DNA of 64,000 nt, from contig JAIBBF010000001.1 of NCBI GenBank assembly GCA_019694795.1, positions 128,370 to 192,369 on the forward strand, read 5' to 3'. Of the stretch, positions 63,441 to 64,000 are shown piece by piece (the first letter of the stretch is position 1; each line of letters starts with the position of its first letter). The translations under genes were made by a program, and so were the position numbers. The notes under the pieces were generated by a model. It made no database searches, was not told the origin of the DNA, and saw nothing but the letters and a program-made list of their open reading frames with translations. The stretch comes from Flavobacteriales bacterium. GTDB taxonomy: Bacteria > Bacteroidota > Bacteroidia > Flavobacteriales_D > UBA2798.

Positions 63441-64000
63441 TTAATCCAATCCTATAAATGTCCCCTTCGGATGTTTTACACTATACATCAATTTAAACTG
63501 ATTGTTTTGTCCGGGTTCCAATTTTATTTTCCAGGTTACCACACCGGTTTGATCATTCAGTGACCCGCCACTTTTTTCTTCCCGTTTAACTTCAATAGAA
63601 GAAACAGAGGATAATGGAAACTGATCCTCGATAATAATATCGATGGCTTTGTTTTTACCATTGCGTACTGTAATATCCCATTGTCTGGAAGTGGTTTGAT
63701 CATTACCGATAAATTGTCGTTTGCTATATTCTTTCACTTTTTTTCGTTCAACCCGCACGCCTTTATCGCGACCTAATGAAATATCGAGTGTATCCTTCAG
63801 AAATTTTGTATCGAGTAAGGTATTGCCGATAAAGGTATTTTCGAAAAATACATTCGCTTGTCCTTCCAGAAAATTGTATTGCTCCCAATCACTCATGCGT
63901 GCAGTGAGAAAAACATCTTTATCTAACCGCGGAGCGCAATAATATTGATATTGAGCAGGAGCTAGAATACTTTGAATTTGCACGGTGTAAGATTGCTGAT
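63441..64000 (-). CDS. DUF4139-domain protein, C-terminal part (cut by window edge)
   Basis: The last 186 codons or so of a larger gene that runs past the right edge; the open frame continues without a stop to the final base. The visible part is beta-rich: QYQYYCAPRLDKDVFLTARMSDWEQYNFLEGQANVFFENTFIG, then SRQWDITVRNGKNKAIDIIIEDQFPLS and a final WKIKLEPGQNNQFKLMYSVKHPKG. These patterns are typical of the DUF4139 mucoidy-inhibitor-like family. Function unknown. The in-frame GTG at 63983 is unlikely to be the true start. Confidence 0.8.
   Translation of the reverse strand, partial: QQSYTVQIQSILAPAQYQYYCAPRLDKDVFLTARMSDWEQYNFLEGQANVFFENTFIGNTLLDTKFLKDTLDISLGRDKGVRVERKKVKEYSKRQFIGNDQTTSRQWDITVRNGKNKAIDIIIEDQFPLSSVSSIEVKREEKSGGSLNDQTGVVTWKIKLEPGQNNQFKLMYSVKHPKGTFIGLD

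Overview
The window looks like a chromosomal segment of a Bacteroidota bacterium, probably of the Flavobacteriales/Sphingobacteriales type. The signs are: three proteins with a type IX secretion (T9SS) C-terminal sorting domain; the MurF-alanine racemase fusion typical of the phylum; a CarB without the C-terminal allosteric domain; almost no Shine-Dalgarno sequences; and repeated TAnnTTTG -7 promoter boxes ahead of genes on both strands. No rRNA, tRNA, CRISPR array, transposase, integrase or phage structural module was seen.

Layout. 0-9 kb: YfhO-type membrane protein, a small one-helix protein, carB, an alpha/beta hydrolase, a secreted M28 peptidase and a coiled-coil protein. 9-14.5 kb: tdk, murF-alr, a His-rich 52-residue membrane miniprotein and asnB. 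14.5-25 kb: a T9SS-exported repeat protein, then a minus-strand run of six genes (DUF4956-like protein, CotH kinase, O-antigen ligase, a second CotH-like protein fused to a beta-helix, a phosphoesterase, a glycosyltransferase) with a divergent sugar epimerase. 25.8-51.1 kb: a minus-strand array of 24 genes, mostly overlapping by 1-17 bp. It begins with a Wzc-type tyrosine autokinase and an ABC-2 polysaccharide exporter (Wzm/Wzt). It continues with sugar-tailoring enzymes, three sulfotransferase-family proteins, about nine glycosyltransferases, two acyltransferases and a methyltransferase. In its middle sit a T9SS-sorted protein and two secreted proteins with YadA-like head repeats and S74 chaperone domains. 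51.3-55 kb: a T9SS cargo protein, a 75-residue PID-CTERM substrate, an exosortase and its membrane partner. 55-64 kb: a membrane-fused spermidine-synthase-like protein, a GT39-type transferase, glyA, a WecE-like aminotransferase, a TonB-like protein, yidC and the end of a DUF4139 protein.

How the parts fit (inference): the 16.8-55 kb block is a cell-surface locus. The 24-gene array would build and export a decorated, possibly sulfated, surface glycan. The O-antigen ligase and the CotH/phosphoesterase genes would act on its polymerisation, attachment or modification at the envelope. T9SS and the exosortase would deliver and anchor surface proteins to or through the same layer. The points most worth follow-up are the very small exosortase substrate separated from its exosortase by a terminator, the S74 adhesin pair translationally coupled to glycan genes, and a CotH-like pseudokinase coupled to a phosphoesterase with degenerate metal motifs.

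All domain calls come from reading motifs by eye; no database search was run. Start codons were moved downstream of the longest frame where a signal peptide, a tight junction with the preceding gene, or a promoter box argued for it.
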